64,000 nt of DNA from Citrus sinensis (lineage: Eukaryota; Streptophyta; Magnoliopsida; Sapindales; Rutaceae). This document shows positions 1 to 12,508 of this stretch, piece by piece; the first letter of the stretch is position 1, and every line of letters starts with the position of its first letter. The DNA lies in the NCBI RefSeq assembly GCF_022201045.2, contig NC_068560.1, forward strand, positions 29,839,501 through 29,903,500, read 5' to 3'. The notes under the pieces are model-generated. The model had not been told where the DNA came from, made no database searches, and saw only the letters and a program-made list of their open reading frames with translations. The translations under genes were made by a program, and so were the position numbers.

Positions 1-8
1 GGTTAAAA

Positions 9-695
9 TAGGGATGACATAATCCTACACGAGTTTAGGGTCTTATGGAGCTTCATTCCAAATATGGTAAATTTTGAATAATGTTTGGAGAATGAAAGAA
101 AAATAATCTCCAAATTCTTAATGGGCGCGATATTTGGTTTTGTACTCCCCACCTCACCTCCACCCTAATCCCCATTACATCTAAATGTTTTTCAATTTTT
201 TATTTAATAATTTTTGTTTTATCAATTGCATTGTTAGTTAATAAATTTTATTTTTCTTTTTCTTTTTCCTTGATATAAACAGGTTATAACTAAAAGAAAA
301 CTCTATAATATTATTTTTATTTAACGTTAAAATATTGTTATATTTTTTTTCTCTTAAGATACTGTTCTCTTCAAATATTTTTCAATTTTAATATCATTTC
401 AAGATATTGTTTCAAATATTTAGAGATTTCTTAAATAATTTAAATATTTTATAATGTAGTAATGATTTTATTTAAGTATTTAATTTTTAATTTATTGAAA
501 TCATATACCTATATTTGTTATAAAATAAATAAATAAGGATTGGGAGTAGGAATGGATAAATCATCCTCTATGTAAGGATTCTCTATCCACACCCCCACAA
601 AATTTATTAGGAGATGAGGTCGAGAATGAAGACAAGATTTTTAATGAGATGAGGAATAATGGAGGTCTCCGCACCCCACCCTATTGCCATTCTTA
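9..695. mobile_element. non-autonomous hAT-type element (family A)
   Basis: The left end begins TAGGGATGAC and the right end finishes GCCATTCTTA, an imperfect inverted pair. The flanks share an imperfect 8-bp duplication (GGTTAAAA on the left, AGTTAAAA or GTTAAAAA on the right). No transposase is encoded. The interior is AT-rich with subterminal stretches about 'cacgagtttagggtc..atggag'. The same subterminal sequence recurs in reverse orientation in the element at 62704-63382, so the two are one family. The left end touches the window edge, so the outer flank cannot be checked. Confidence 0.65.
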
Positions 696-880
696 GTTAA
701 AAAAAAAATATTTTTAACCGGTTTTTTATTTAAATACTCCCCATTTGTACTAAAATAGCAAATTTATACTCCATTACATATATATACCTCATAAAAGTGT
801 AAAAAGTAAAAAATATCCTAAAAACCCCCATTTATTTATATTTTCTTTCTCTCTCATGTCTTTTACATAATAATATAATC

Positions 881-1232
881 AAAGTCGAGTATAGTTGACT
901 TTTTACCGAACTTAATTAAAAGAAAAATTTTCATTTCAATTTAAGTCGAGTATTCTCGACTAATTACCGAACTTTCATAAAAAGTCGAGAATTTTTATTG
1001 TATGAATATTGGATAAGGTTAAATTAAGGTAAAATATTCCCGTCTCTTTACTCGACTTATTTGAAAAAATCGAAAATTCTCTAAATAATTTTTATTTCAA
1101 TTGAAGTCGAGTATTCTCGATTATTTACCCAACTAGCATGAAAAAATTGAGAATTTATATTGAATTACTAATTATGCATGATTTGGTTGAAGTCAAGTAT
1201 TATCGACTATTTACCCGACTTTGAAGATATAT
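881..1232. repeat. degenerate array of GTCGAGTATTCTCGAC palindromic units
   Basis: A motif close to AAGTCGAGTATTCTCGAC, followed by TATTTACCCGACTT, recurs near 883, 942, 1103 and 1188. Partial or inverted forms occur near 980, 1048 and 1145. Each unit is itself a near-perfect palindrome. Spacing is irregular (about 60 to 160 bp) and copies differ, so this is an old array and not a satellite. It ends about 300 bp before the PPR start codon. The other bases between 696 and 1533 are AT-rich and show no gene. Confidence 0.6.
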
Positions 1233-1533
1233 GTTCAATTTCATATTACTTAGTTATGATTATTTTTATACTTTCTTTAGTTTTTTAAAATATATATATA
1301 TGTAAAACTTAAGACTGTTATAATTTAAGGTGTATATTAGGTATTTTGAAGGGAATGGGGGTATATCCCACGTAATTCTCTCTTTTTAAACCTAAAAAAT
1401 CGCTCAAGTGACATGGTCGAAGTCGAAGGAGTCCATTGCTTAATTAAAGTCCATTCTATCACTTTATTCAAGATAGCTAAGTGCAGAATCCCCTGCTTGT
1501 AGTAAGAAGCTTCATTTCTGTCCATTCACTCTT

Positions 1534-3930
1534 ATGACTTTGGCAACAAAACTGGCCCATCTATCCTCTACGATCAAATCTTCTGTAAATGCGAAACCCA
1601 TCTTCAAACCAACTATCAACCTCTCAATTTTAGAGACCCATTTGCAAAAATGTCAAAGCTTCAAACAGTTTACTCAAATACTTTCTCAAATGATTCTGAC
1701 AGGCCTTATCGCAGACACCTTTGCCGCAAGCAGACTTATCAAGTTCTCCACTGATTTGTTACCTTTCATTGAAATGAGTTACTCTTTTAAAATCTTTGCT
1801 TTCCTTGAGAGCCCAAATGGGTTCATTTTTAATACCATGATGAGAGCTTATATTCAGAGAAATGTTCCACAACAGGCTATATGTTTATATAAATTAATGT
1901 TGAATAACAATGTTGGTGTTGATAATTACACTTACCCACTTCTAGCTCAAGCTAGTGCATTACGTTTATCTGTTTTCGAAGGCAAGTTGATTCATGATCA
2001 TGTTCTCAAAGCTGGTTTTGATTCAGATGTGTATGTAAATAATACGTTGATAAACATGTATGCTGTCTGTGGGGATTTGAGCGCTGCGCGTAAACTATTT
2101 GATGAAAGTCCTGTGTTGGATTTAGTTTCGTGGAATTCGATATTGGCAGGCTATGTTAATGCGGACAATGTAGAGGAGGCGAAGTTTATTTATAATAAAA
2201 TGCCGGAAAGAAACATAATTGCTTCAAATTCCATGATTGTATTGTTTGGTAGGAAGGGTAATGTGGCCGAGGCCTGTAGGTTATTCAAAGAAATGCCCAA
2301 GAAAGATTTGGTTTCATGGAGTGCACTGATTTCTTGCTATGAGCAGAATGAAATGTATGAGGAGGCTTTGGTTTTGTTCATGAACATGATTGATCATAGA
2401 GTTATGGTGGACGAGGTTGTGGTGGTTAGTGTTCTATCCGCTTGTGCGAATTTAACAGTTGTTAAGGCCGGAACATCGGTCCATGCATTAGCTGTGAAGA
2501 TCGGAATTGAATGTTATATTAATCTTCAAAATGCATTAATTCACATGTATTCAAGCTGTGGGGAAATAACAACAGCTGAAAAGCTATTTGATGCAGGACA
2601 CAACTTGGACTTGATATCTTGGAACTCTATGATATCTGGATACTTGAAATGTGGGTCAGTTGAAAAGGCCAGGGCTCTATTTGATGCCATGATTGAGAAG
2701 GATGTTGTGTCATGGAGTACAATGATATCCGGGTATGCTCAACATGACCAATTCTCTGAGACCTTATCATTGTTCATGGAGATGCAGCATCATGGCATTA
2801 GGCCGGACGAAGCCACTTTGGTGAGTGTCATCTCAGCTTGCACTCACTTGGTTGCTCTTGACCAAGGCAAGTGGATTCATGCCTATATAAGGAAGAATGG
2901 ACTCAAGATTAATAGCATTCTTGGTACAACCCTTATAGACATGTATATGAAGCTTGGCTGTGTGGACAATGCATTAGAGGTCTTTCATGGCATGGAGGAA
3001 AAGGGGGTTTCTTCTTGGAATGCTCTCATTATTGGCTTTGCAATGAATGGGTTGGCGGACAAGTCGCTTGAGATGTTTTCAGAGATGAAGAAATCAGGTG
3101 TAACTCCTAATGAGATAACCTTTGTTGGGGTTCTTGGGGCTTGTCGACACATGGGCTTAGTAGATGAAGGGCACCACCATTTTAATGCTATGATTCAAGA
3201 GCACAGATTAGAACCTAATAGTAAGCACTATGGATGCATGGTTGATCTTCTTGGGCGTGCAGGTATGCTTAAAGAAGCAGAGGAACTCATTGAAAGCATG
3301 CCTATGTCACCAGATGTTGCTACTTGGGGCGCTTTGCTTGGGGCCTGTAAAAAACATGGTGACCATGAAATGGGGGAGAGAGTAGGAAGAAAGCTTGTTG
3401 AGCTTCAGCCTGATCATGATGGGTTCCATGTATTACTGTCCAATATACATGCTTCAAAGGGTAGATGGGACGATGTTCTTGAGGTTAGGGGGATGATGGT
3501 GCGGCGTGGGGTGGTAAAGATCCCAGGCTGTAGCATGATTGAAGCAAATGGAATAATTCACGAATTCCTGGCAGGAGACAGAACTCATCCTCAGATAAAT
3601 GAGATTGACAATATGTTGGATGAAATGGCTAAAAAATTAAAGCTTGAAGGTTATGCACCAGACACACTTGAAGTTGCATTTGACATTGATCAAGAAGAGA
3701 AGGAAACAACTCTGTTCAGACATAGTGAGAAGCTTGCAATTGCCTTTGGTCTTATCACTATAAGTCCACCGAACCCCATAAGGATAATGAAGAATCTGCG
3801 AATTTGTAATGATTGTCACACAGCAGCAAAATTCATCTCCAGAGCTTTTGACCGTGAAATTGTAGTGAGGGACCGTCATCGTTTTCATCATTTTAAACAT
3901 GGCTCTTGTTCGTGCATGGATTTTTGGTAG
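1534..3930 (+). CDS. PLS-class pentatricopeptide repeat protein with E and DYW domains
   Basis: This intronless 798-residue protein belongs to the plant organelle RNA-editing family. An N-terminal leader of about 60 residues precedes a run of P, L and S type PPR motifs, seen in repeated phrases such as 'DLVSWNSILAGYV' and 'LINMYAVCGDLSAARKLFDE', up to about residue 600. E/E+ motifs follow ('GALLGACKKHGDHEMGERV', then 'GCSMIEANGIIHEF'), then a DYW cytidine-deaminase-like domain. That domain keeps the HSE catalytic signature (residues 730-732), CNDCH (758-762) and the closing HGSCSC. The last three residues are DFW instead of DYW. Members normally act in mitochondria or plastids, where the PPR tract reads RNA and the DYW domain deaminates a cytidine. 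The RNA target cannot be read from sequence by eye. I do not assign an Arabidopsis orthologue with confidence. Confidence 0.93.
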   Translation: MTLATKLAHLSSTIKSSVNAKPIFKPTINLSILETHLQKCQSFKQFTQILSQMILTGLIADTFAASRLIKFSTDLLPFIEMSYSFKIFAFLESPNGFIFNTMMRAYIQRNVPQQAICLYKLMLNNNVGVDNYTYPLLAQASALRLSVFEGKLIHDHVLKAGFDSDVYVNNTLINMYAVCGDLSAARKLFDESPVLDLVSWNSILAGYVNADNVEEAKFIYNKMPERNIIASNSMIVLFGRKGNVAEACRLFKEMPKKDLVSWSALISCYEQNEMYEEALVLFMNMIDHRVMVDEVVVVSVLSACANLTVVKAGTSVHALAVKIGIECYINLQNALIHMYSSCGEITTAEKLFDAGHNLDLISWNSMISGYLKCGSVEKARALFDAMIEKDVVSWSTMISGYAQHDQFSETLSLFMEMQHHGIRPDEATLVSVISACTHLVALDQGKWIHAYIRKNGLKINSILGTTLIDMYMKLGCVDNALEVFHGMEEKGVSSWNALIIGFAMNGLADKSLEMFSEMKKSGVTPNEITFVGVLGACRHMGLVDEGHHHFNAMIQEHRLEPNSKHYGCMVDLLGRAGMLKEAEELIESMPMSPDVATWGALLGACKKHGDHEMGERVGRKLVELQPDHDGFHVLLSNIHASKGRWDDVLEVRGMMVRRGVVKIPGCSMIEANGIIHEFLAGDRTHPQINEIDNMLDEMAKKLKLEGYAPDTLEVAFDIDQEEKETTLFRHSEKLAIAFGLITISPPNPIRIMKNLRICNDCHTAAKFISRAFDREIVVRDRHRFHHFKHGSCSCMDFW

Positions 3931-5658
3931 TAGATCATCATGTTTTCAGACTGATTTTGATATGGTCACACCCCAAGAGCTTCTCCAGTTATACCAGCAC
4001 TAGATATGCATTCTTTTCAGTCATGCAATAGGTCTCCCTGCCATAATGTTGATGTTTATCTTTCGTTCTAGCAAAGATTTGTGGCGGCAACAAATAGCTC
4101 ATTTGGTAATGATAAGTACGGCCTCTTTCTTTGAGAAGTGAAGGTAGTCAGTACTGTAGTGCCAAAATGAAAGGATATTTGCGAGGTTAGACCATCAATT
4201 GTGGATTATATTGGTGGATCACTGCTGATCTTGAATTTTATGAGGGTTCCATTTGTCAATCACATCATGACTGCAATAGATGTCAAGCACATGGATGAAG
4301 CATCTTTGCTTGTTGCTGATTCCGAAGATGCCTGATTCAGAACTCGGAAGATGCTTAGAATCCAGATATTAGCAATTTCCACCGTTCCAAATGTTTAGCT
4401 GCACATTACTGATTGATGTTAAATTGTTGACACTTTGATGAACTGGGAATTGCTTTACCCAACATGAGAGCATTGGTACAGAGCATTTAAAAAACTTGTT
4501 TCCATGTCGAGCATGGAAATTGGTTTTAATATTATCGGAAAAACACTTGAGCCCAAATGAGGAACTTTCAGTGGAGACTTGGTGAGATGGAAAAAAATGA
4601 CTCCTGGAAACATATATTTTTAGCCTTTTCTGTTGTTGCCTATTTATTGTTGCTAATTCAATGACACTTCTGTATTGTGTTGCAGATTTGCATATAGATC
4701 ATCTTGTAGAAATTCATCAGTTGCTTACTGATGACTAATGAGATGACGCTTTGGAGATAAAGTTTTCCCTTAATTGTCCATTCAGTCACTAATATCAAGC
4801 GGAGGTCTTTATTATCCTTGGGATTTTTTGGTGGGATTTTTTTTATTTCTAATGTTAATTAAAATAGAACCAGCGGAGTTATGAAGCAATTTATGCTCTC
4901 TTTTTTGAAACGTGTATCATTTTACTCAATAAAATGTATCTGCTGTTTAGTTCAATTTTGTTTGTTTGTTCTGGCAGTGGCTTGTAAGTCCATGTTCTTC
5001 TCAATGTTCATCCACCAACAGACCAACTTACAATATTTTGGATCTTAGATCTTTAAACGGTGTTGGTGAAATTGATAACTCCTAATAAATTTTATTGTTA
5101 TTAGAATTTGCAAGGGCGGAGGCTATAGGATTTCTCTGCTAATCAACTGTGCATGTTGAGTCTTTTTAAACCGGCATCTTATATATTCATTCCTGCTGTA
5201 ACATGCTAACTCTGTCTTTGTAGAAGACAATATCACCTCGACACTCATCATAAAACAGAGAATGAAAATGAAAAGTTGATAAGAATATTTATTGAACTGG
5301 TATACATTTTCGTCGGCTTAACGTACAAGATGAATGACATTCCATTAGTATGTAAAGTTAGAAAACTTTAAGAGTAAATTAAGTAATATCGGTCAAATAC
5401 AAAGATCTCAGAAAATTATCAGGAAGAATATTTTAAATACAAAAATATGCCTTTTGTCAATATCCCCGGATGCCTTCTCCATCTGGCTTTAAACTGGAAT
5501 ACACAAACCTTTTCAAAGAATTCCACCTCTAACAACATTTATCTTCCATGTCAGCCAACATACAGTTATTCTGGAGCACCAAAAGATTTTTTGGAATTCC
5601 CCCATTTCCACCGGTAAAAATAACTAAGGTTTCTCAGTTCTTCAGCTTCCAATTCTTT
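3931..5658. other. intergenic region between two convergent PPR genes
   Basis: The stretch contains the 3' flanks of the PPR gene on the plus strand and of the PGN-like gene on the minus strand. It is moderately AT-rich, has no ORF of note and no repeat that I recognise. The first part probably includes the DYW gene's 3' UTR. Confidence 0.5.
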
Positions 5659-7781
5659 TCAAGTTTCGCCTTCAAGATCATGTATCAAGCAATCTATGTC
5701 AGGCTCATAGGCTGTTTCGTTCATATGTCTGATCAACATTTCCAGAACTCCATACACATACTGTGTATGAGATCCCATCTTGTCATTAGCAATAAAACCA
5801 CAAACCTTGTCCCTTACCTCAATCCAACTCATCCCAACCTCTTTCTTGCTCCCCATTCCTCTCATAATCTTCCTAAATTTTGCAAACTCCTCCCATTTAC
5901 CTTCAGCCGCATAAATATTTGACAGAATTATGTAAGTCCCCATAATGTTAGGCTTCAAATCCAATACTCTCAATGCTGCCAATTTGCCTAAGTTTGGAAG
6001 CCTGTGTTCTTTACAAGCACCGAGCAGTGGTCCCCAGACAGACTCATCTGGTTTGAATGGCATACTTTTTATCAGTTCATATGCCTCCTTGACTCTGCCA
6101 GCACGGCCTAGCAAATCCACAACACAGCCATATATCTCTTTATTCGGATTGACATTATAGTCATTCATTGATTTGAAATATTTCAAGCCTTCATCCACAA
6201 GTCCAGCATGGCTACATGCTGTCAGAACTGCCATGAACACAATCCTATCGGGTCTGACACCAGATTTAACCATCTCATCAAACAACTCGATAGCCTCTTT
6301 TCCATGCCCATGGGCTCCATATCCAATCATCATTGAAGTCCAAGTAACCAAATCTCTGTCAGACATTTCACTAAAAATTTTCTTGGAGTCAGATATGTTT
6401 CCGCACTTGGCATACATATCAATGAGGGCATTAGCCAATGCCAAGTTTCCATCAAGGCCTCGGCGAACAATTCCAGCATGAACCTGTTGTCCACAACTCA
6501 AAGCTGCCAAAGTTGCACAGGCAGCTATAATACTGGTAAATGTGAAGCAATTTGGACTAAATCGTTCTGACTTCATCTTTGAAAACATATTGAGACACTC
6601 ACTAGAACCTGACTTTTCATATCCAGCTATTATTGTGTTCCATGTAATCAGATCTTTTTCAGTCATCTCATCAAAGTATTGATTTGCATCAGATAAGCAG
6701 TCAAACCTGCAATACATATCTAATATGGAATTCATTACTGGAAGATTGGATCCAAAACCATGTTTAATTACTGCTGCATGTATTAGCTTGCCAAAACTAA
6801 CCCAGCCAGTTGAGGCACAAGCTCTAACAGCAATCGAAAAGCTATATGGGTTCATTTCTACTCCCTCCTGTTTGCCATAAAACACAACATTATACGTACT
6901 AGATCTACGGCACACATTAAAAATCAAATAATTTAAGGTAAACAAGTTTGTTAAATTAGCTTTTATTTCACAATACTGAACATGCTATTTCTGTTCAAAA
7001 AAGCAAATTTTGCTGTGGGCTACAAACTTAACTCTTCTATTTAGAGCAATATCTTTCTTTAGACTAACCAATCATATCCTTTTCTACTATATTTATTATT
7101 TGTCTTAAAAAACCGAAAATGTATTAAAAAAGCATTAATTTAACTGATTCAATTACTTACCAATAGCATTTCCTTAAAGACGCCAAGTCCTCCATAGCCA
7201 TTACCACTATGAGCGTAGCCAGTGATCAGGGTAGTCCATGACACATCATTCTTCCATTTCATATCATTAAACACCAGACGCGCATTATCCATGCTAATGC
7301 AACACGTAGCATACACGTCCATAAGTGAATTTTCAACGTAAATAGACCCTTCCAAGCCTTCCTTTATAGCCATCCCATGAACCAGAGCTGCATTCGAAAG
7401 GCTCTTCATGCCCTTACAAGCTTTTAGAACGCTCGATAAAGTGAACGCATTTGGGTTTACTTCATTTCTCACCATTTCAACGAACACGGTCCATGCTTGA
7501 TTGTGACAATTAAAAGACGTATACCCAGCAATCATGACAGTCCATGAAACCACGTCTCTTTCGGGCATTTCATCGAACAGTGTACGTGCTTCTTCTATTA
7601 GGCCTTCATCAAAATATGACTTGATGAGATTTGTGGCTAAAATGGAGGGTCCCTTTGGTATTAATGGTGGGTCTGATTGGATAGAGGATTTCTTGACTGA
7701 TTGAAGAGATTGTTTTATTATGGGTGGGATTTTATGGCAGTGAAAAGTGGCGGCATATGATAGCAGTCGTTTAGTTCTCAT
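5659..7781 (-). CDS. PGN: PPR protein orthologous to Arabidopsis PGN (At1g56570)
   Basis: Two exons (7781-7161 and 6867-5659) are joined across a 293-bp intron with donor GTAAGT and acceptor GCAAACAG, in phase 0. They give a 609-residue protein. The join reads MLL|EGVEMNPYSF. Long stretches match my memory of At1g56570, for example 'ATNLIKSYFDEGLIEEAR' near the start and 'FKPDESVWGPLLGACKEH' near the end. The architecture is PLS repeats plus an E domain with no DYW tail. In Arabidopsis PGN is a mitochondrial protein linked to germination under salt and to defence against a fungal pathogen. That role is carried over by orthology only. Its neighbour at 8450-12508 is the orthologue of At1g56560, which adjoins PGN in Arabidopsis too, and this supports orthology. 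Confidence 0.9.
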
Positions 7782-8449
7782 GAAACAGAAAGCTCTTTTT
7801 GGCGGGACTAACTAACTACGGAGTGTAGAGAGGCCGAGTTTTAATAAAAGCCATTTCGTTTTTTCCCATGTGGCGGGTAAAAGGTCAAACCTTCAATTTT
7901 GTAAAAGCCCACATTAATTAACAAATTTTTCTTTTCCTATTGTAATAATTCATCTTCTAATCCACACAATTAATTCCTTTCATAGACACATATTCATGAC
8001 AATGATGAAGAATTTCCTGAATTTTCACATCATCATGTAATGGCCATAATTGAATTTCAAGGTTAAGGCATGAAGTGTTGTGTAAACTGAATCCATGAGA
8101 AGCAAGATATCAACAAAGACAACCAACTCAATAATAAGATTCAGTCCACTGTTTATAATGTAAAACAATTGTTTGACAAAATATATACATAAAGATGAAC
8201 CTGGGAAATTCATTATAATATCATGAAGTTCCCTCTGCAGTCTACACTGTCATTTCAAAAGCATCATCGACGATGGGATGAATATAAAATATACTAAATG
8301 CTTATCGTACAGTAACCAAAAAAAAAAAGAGGATTATATATGTGTTACACTTTGAGGTTTGGGTATTGTTCTTCATCAAAATGATTGTAACTCTAAGCTA
8401 AACGTGTGGCTGTACAATGCAAAGGCACCCGTGAAAAAATGGTGTCCTG
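7782..8449. other. gap between PGN promoter and invertase 3' end
   Basis: This interval holds the upstream region of the PGN-like gene and the 3' flank of the invertase gene, both on the minus strand. No ORF, repeat or RNA gene is recognisable in it. Confidence 0.5.
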
Positions 8450-11400
8450 TTAGACAAGAATTTGAGACTTTGCGGCACCGCGAGAGCATTTCTTCCGCCC
8501 ACTCTTGCTAAGTGCACAAACACAGATCTCAAGAAGTTCATAATCCTCCTCCCAGAATAACACAGAAGCCATTTCTGGATTCTCCACGAGCATTTTAGAA
8601 GTCAGGAACCCAGCAATAGTCCATGTCTGGAAAAGTCGGGATTGTTTTCCTATAAACCTCCCTGTTCGCGTATCATAATATTCAGGCCAATGATCAAGTG
8701 GAAGCCTATTCTCAGCCAAGGCAACTGCCTTCTGAGCTAATCCTAATCTTCCCATCTTGATGCATGCCAACGTGAACTGAAAATGAAGCAACCATATTAG
8801 GGGGGAAAAAAATTCAGTTCAAGGAAATTGCAAACACCTACAATGCCCATAATCCAGGATATTAGTTTGAATATACAATCAGAGCAATTATCCTGCCTTA
8901 TCTTGATTGTCATTGCCATCTACTTTTGACATCATTATGTCATTGAGTAAAATTGGCTGACTTAACAAATGAACCAAAAAAAATGACACCTTGCGATGCC
9001 CAAATGCATAGTGATTCAAGAAGGAATCCAAGAGAAGGTTGAGTGGAACTTTTAGGCAGAAAAATTCCCAAAAAAATGGAATAAAGGGGCATTGAGCATA
9101 AAAATAGATAATCTATCAGAGGACCCCGTGACAAATAGTTGTTTATCAATATTGTGGCCACTAATTCTAAACGCACGGGCATTACAATTTACAACAGCAA
9201 ATTCATAGTCAAATCTATATGTGCTGAGCATTCCTCAAAAAGCCAAAACAATATACGTAACAATATCTGAGCTTACCTGCCACAAAAGGGTTGGCCAAGA
9301 TCCACCATTATGATATGACCAAGGGCTGCATTGGATCCATCATAAAAATATAATTCAGCATCAATGAAAAATTTCAAATGACCCACAGGACCATTAGCAG
9401 AAGCTATTATCTCAGGATATCCACTAGAGAAGAAAGATGCATTTTATTTGTGTGTGCATGTGCGCAAGAGCACAGATGGAGAACTCACGTGTTCTTTGGG
9501 TCACTTCCAGTGATTATACGCCAGTCTTCTGACTCCAAAGCTGGGTAACATATCTTAAGAGGCATATGCCCGACAAGATCATCCCATTTGGCTTCAATAA
9601 GATTTAAGATAGATTCATTTTGTTTTGGTGTACCTAACGATGAAACAATGGACCATAGGTTTCCAAGTGTAAAGAACCTAAAATCCATGTGAGCTGGCTG
9701 TAGATTGCCAATGAGATACCCGCCTTCCTCTGGTATCCAATCCATTAGCCATGAAGGAATCTGTTCAGGATATATATTGAACTTGTTGGTTGCATCTGTG
9801 GAGTACTCTTCTGTTTTGTATCGATATATCTCATTTATCTTCTTCATATCCACCCAATAATATTCTCTGATATGGAATGACAGTGCACTGAGTCTATTAT
9901 TGATGGCTCGAACTAAATTATTGGATCCAGATCCATCACTAACTGTAAGCATCTCACGGGAGCATCTTAGGGCCGTATAAAACAAGGCCTGCAAAATTAT
10001 ATATGTAAGGTCAACTAAAAGCATTAACAGAGGCAAACGGGAATGATCTAATATCACATGATTCAGCCACGAGATGCCAGATAAAAGAAAGTAGAAAAAA
10101 GATATGGCCTGGTATAGGGAAAAGAATTGGTATTAGAGCATATCAATAAGCACAAAAATGACTAAGGCAGTAAATAAGACAAAAGTAAATTATTCTTCTA
10201 TTACTTCAATGTGCAAGCAAATACTCAGTAATACATGAACCCCAAAATCCAGTTAAATAAGCAGTACTCAGGAAAAGAAGCAAATTAAACTCACTTGGAT
10301 CTCAAGGGGGTGACCATGTATACCCATCCGCCGGTCTATCATGCAGGAGCCATCAGTGACTAGTAGAGAAGGAAACATATCAAAGCCATCAGCTAAACAC
10401 AAGTTCATAATCAATTTTATGCCAGTCTGAACATCCACCCTTTCTTGTAAAGCATAGTCACCAGTGATCTTTCCATATGCCCTCAACAGAATAATCCACC
10501 ACAAACCTACCATCAGAAAAGAAAAGTATAAAAACCAACAAACTCGAGTGTTAATTGCTGCTATAACGGAAAAGAAACCTCTAGGAAGAATAAAAAAAAT
10601 CAGAAGGCAGATAGTGCTATAGTGTGACATCTTTACAAAAAAATGACACAAATTGAGTATTATTTGCATCACCATAAAGTTATAATGTACTAACCAGAAT
10701 CCACAGGTGCAACACGGCCAATTGCTGATTCACCAAAATCTGGATCTAGAACTTCTTCAAACTTATTGCTTTCGAGAGGTACATTTCTAACTTTAAAACT
10801 AGCAGGCATCAATCCCTGCCCTGGGCTATAGCAGTCCACTGTTTTCTCCCAGCTCTACCATGAGAAACTGATTGTAAGTTCAAATCTACCATGAGAAAAC
10901 TATATGGCTACAGTTCGGTAACATGCAATCAATACAAATGGATAACCAACATAGCAAATAGATAATCAACTCCAGGGAGCAGAGAAGCAAGAAAGTTAAT
11001 AAAATGGCAAAATAATAATAGGAACAGTTATTATAGTGACAACAACACCCTCCACCTCCCCTGCTAAGAAGAAATAGTAAATTATTTCAACTAGTGACCA
11101 CTCATCCCCACCCACTCCATACACAAAACCCCAATCACAATGCCAGAAAAGCTCATGATATTTCATTGCTGATGGAAATGAAGATACTTTCCTAAATAAA
11201 CATAATGAAAAGACAGTGACCATGCAACCACATCAATTAAACACCAAAATATTATCACTAAAATATTCTAAATTCCAAGGAGGGAAGAAACTTGCATTTA
11301 ATACTCAATCATCGATCAAAAGCAGGCTTCATTTTTGGGAACAGAAATCATTTACTTATGAGGCAATTAGAAACTAGATAAAAACAGAGTTGAGTATCTC

Positions 11401-12508
11401 TCTTCAGTAACTTTTAAGCGACTTTGCATCAAATATTAGCCATCACCAAAATCATAAAACTGTCATCTGAAAATGATATTGTCTGTAAAGATTGTATATT
11501 TTTCATCTCCTAAGTGAATATAATACTTAATCTTGCACAAAGACATTATTCAATCCTAACTAGCATATTTAATGAGAAATTCAGTATAAGCTAACATTAA
11601 AAATTCACAATCAAACACAAGTCATGTACAAGATAATTGGTGCACATTTAGTACTCAAGCCAGAACACAAAATAAAAAACTGAAATAAAATGAAAGCAAT
11701 AAATTGAATAACTAATTATTACCTGCAATTGCAAAGTATGAAGGAGGAAATTCCTGACGATTTCCCCCTCTCCTTTAAGCAAGAAAGCCAGAGCTGAAGG
11801 CACAAAGTCGCGAATAAACACTTGATCATAATTTAAGGGTTGCTTATCACCGGGATCATTAGCAGCAACAGTCCCTATAGGACTCTCACAATATGTCACA
11901 ACAGCTTCTTGCAACAATCTCCATGCCTCCTTTTCAATTTCAGTCTCTTCTCTCTTAGTTCTAACACCCTCTAAATTATCTTTACCAACTTTCTCATCAT
12001 CATTAACTTCAACGCATGATTCTTCCTGCCCCACAATGTTTTCATCCTTATCAATTCTTTCAACAACCAAAGGCTTAACATTTAAACCATTTTGAACATA
12101 AATCCTCTCAAAGTTGCCATCATTCACACGAGTCTCAACAGAAGTTGAGAAGCTTGAAACATTTGATGCTACCCTAGAAGCTACAAGATATAGACCTCTA
12201 CTTTTTGTTGAAACAACACTAAAAGGCCTTGAATTAACCCTGATTTGGCCACAACTAGGGCCAAAAACGCATAAAGGTTTCTGGGTATCTTTCAAAATGC
12301 GTTGAAAGCCCGAAATTTTATAAGGGTGCGCTTGGATTTGATTGATTTGATCAAATTTGAAGCAAAAAGTTGATGATTTGTTGGATAAACAATGATGATT
12401 GGGGTGTTTTATAACTATGAAGGCGGAAAATGAAGCGTTTCGACAAGGGATCAGGAACCTACCAGAGAGCTTCATTGTAGAGTTGCCCAGAAGATTGATT
12501 GAATTCAT
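8450..12508 (-). CDS. A/N-INVA: alkaline/neutral invertase A, GH100, mitochondrial type
   Basis: Six exons can be read, all in phase: 12508-11723, 10854-10695, 10506-10295, 9988-9489, 9325-9277 and 8776-8450. They give 677 residues. The enzyme hydrolyses sucrose to glucose and fructose. Residues 1 to about 200 are a diverged, Ser/Asn-rich targeting and linker region. After it comes the conserved GH100 domain: '[20 protein letters not shown]', IRDFVPSA, '[20 protein letters not shown]', '[17 protein letters not shown]', [29 protein letters not shown] and '[19 protein letters not shown]'. I chose the start at 12508 because [13 protein letters not shown] aligns with the Arabidopsis A/N-InvA start (MNS...AMK). 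An in-frame ATG 46 codons upstream exists but lacks that support. The Arabidopsis orthologue At1g56560 is mitochondrial and linked to redox balance. The location here is inferred. Confidence 0.93.

Noticed and set aside
881-1232. CRISPR-like regular repeats
   Set aside because: This is a plant nuclear region; spacing is irregular and units are degenerate palindromes.
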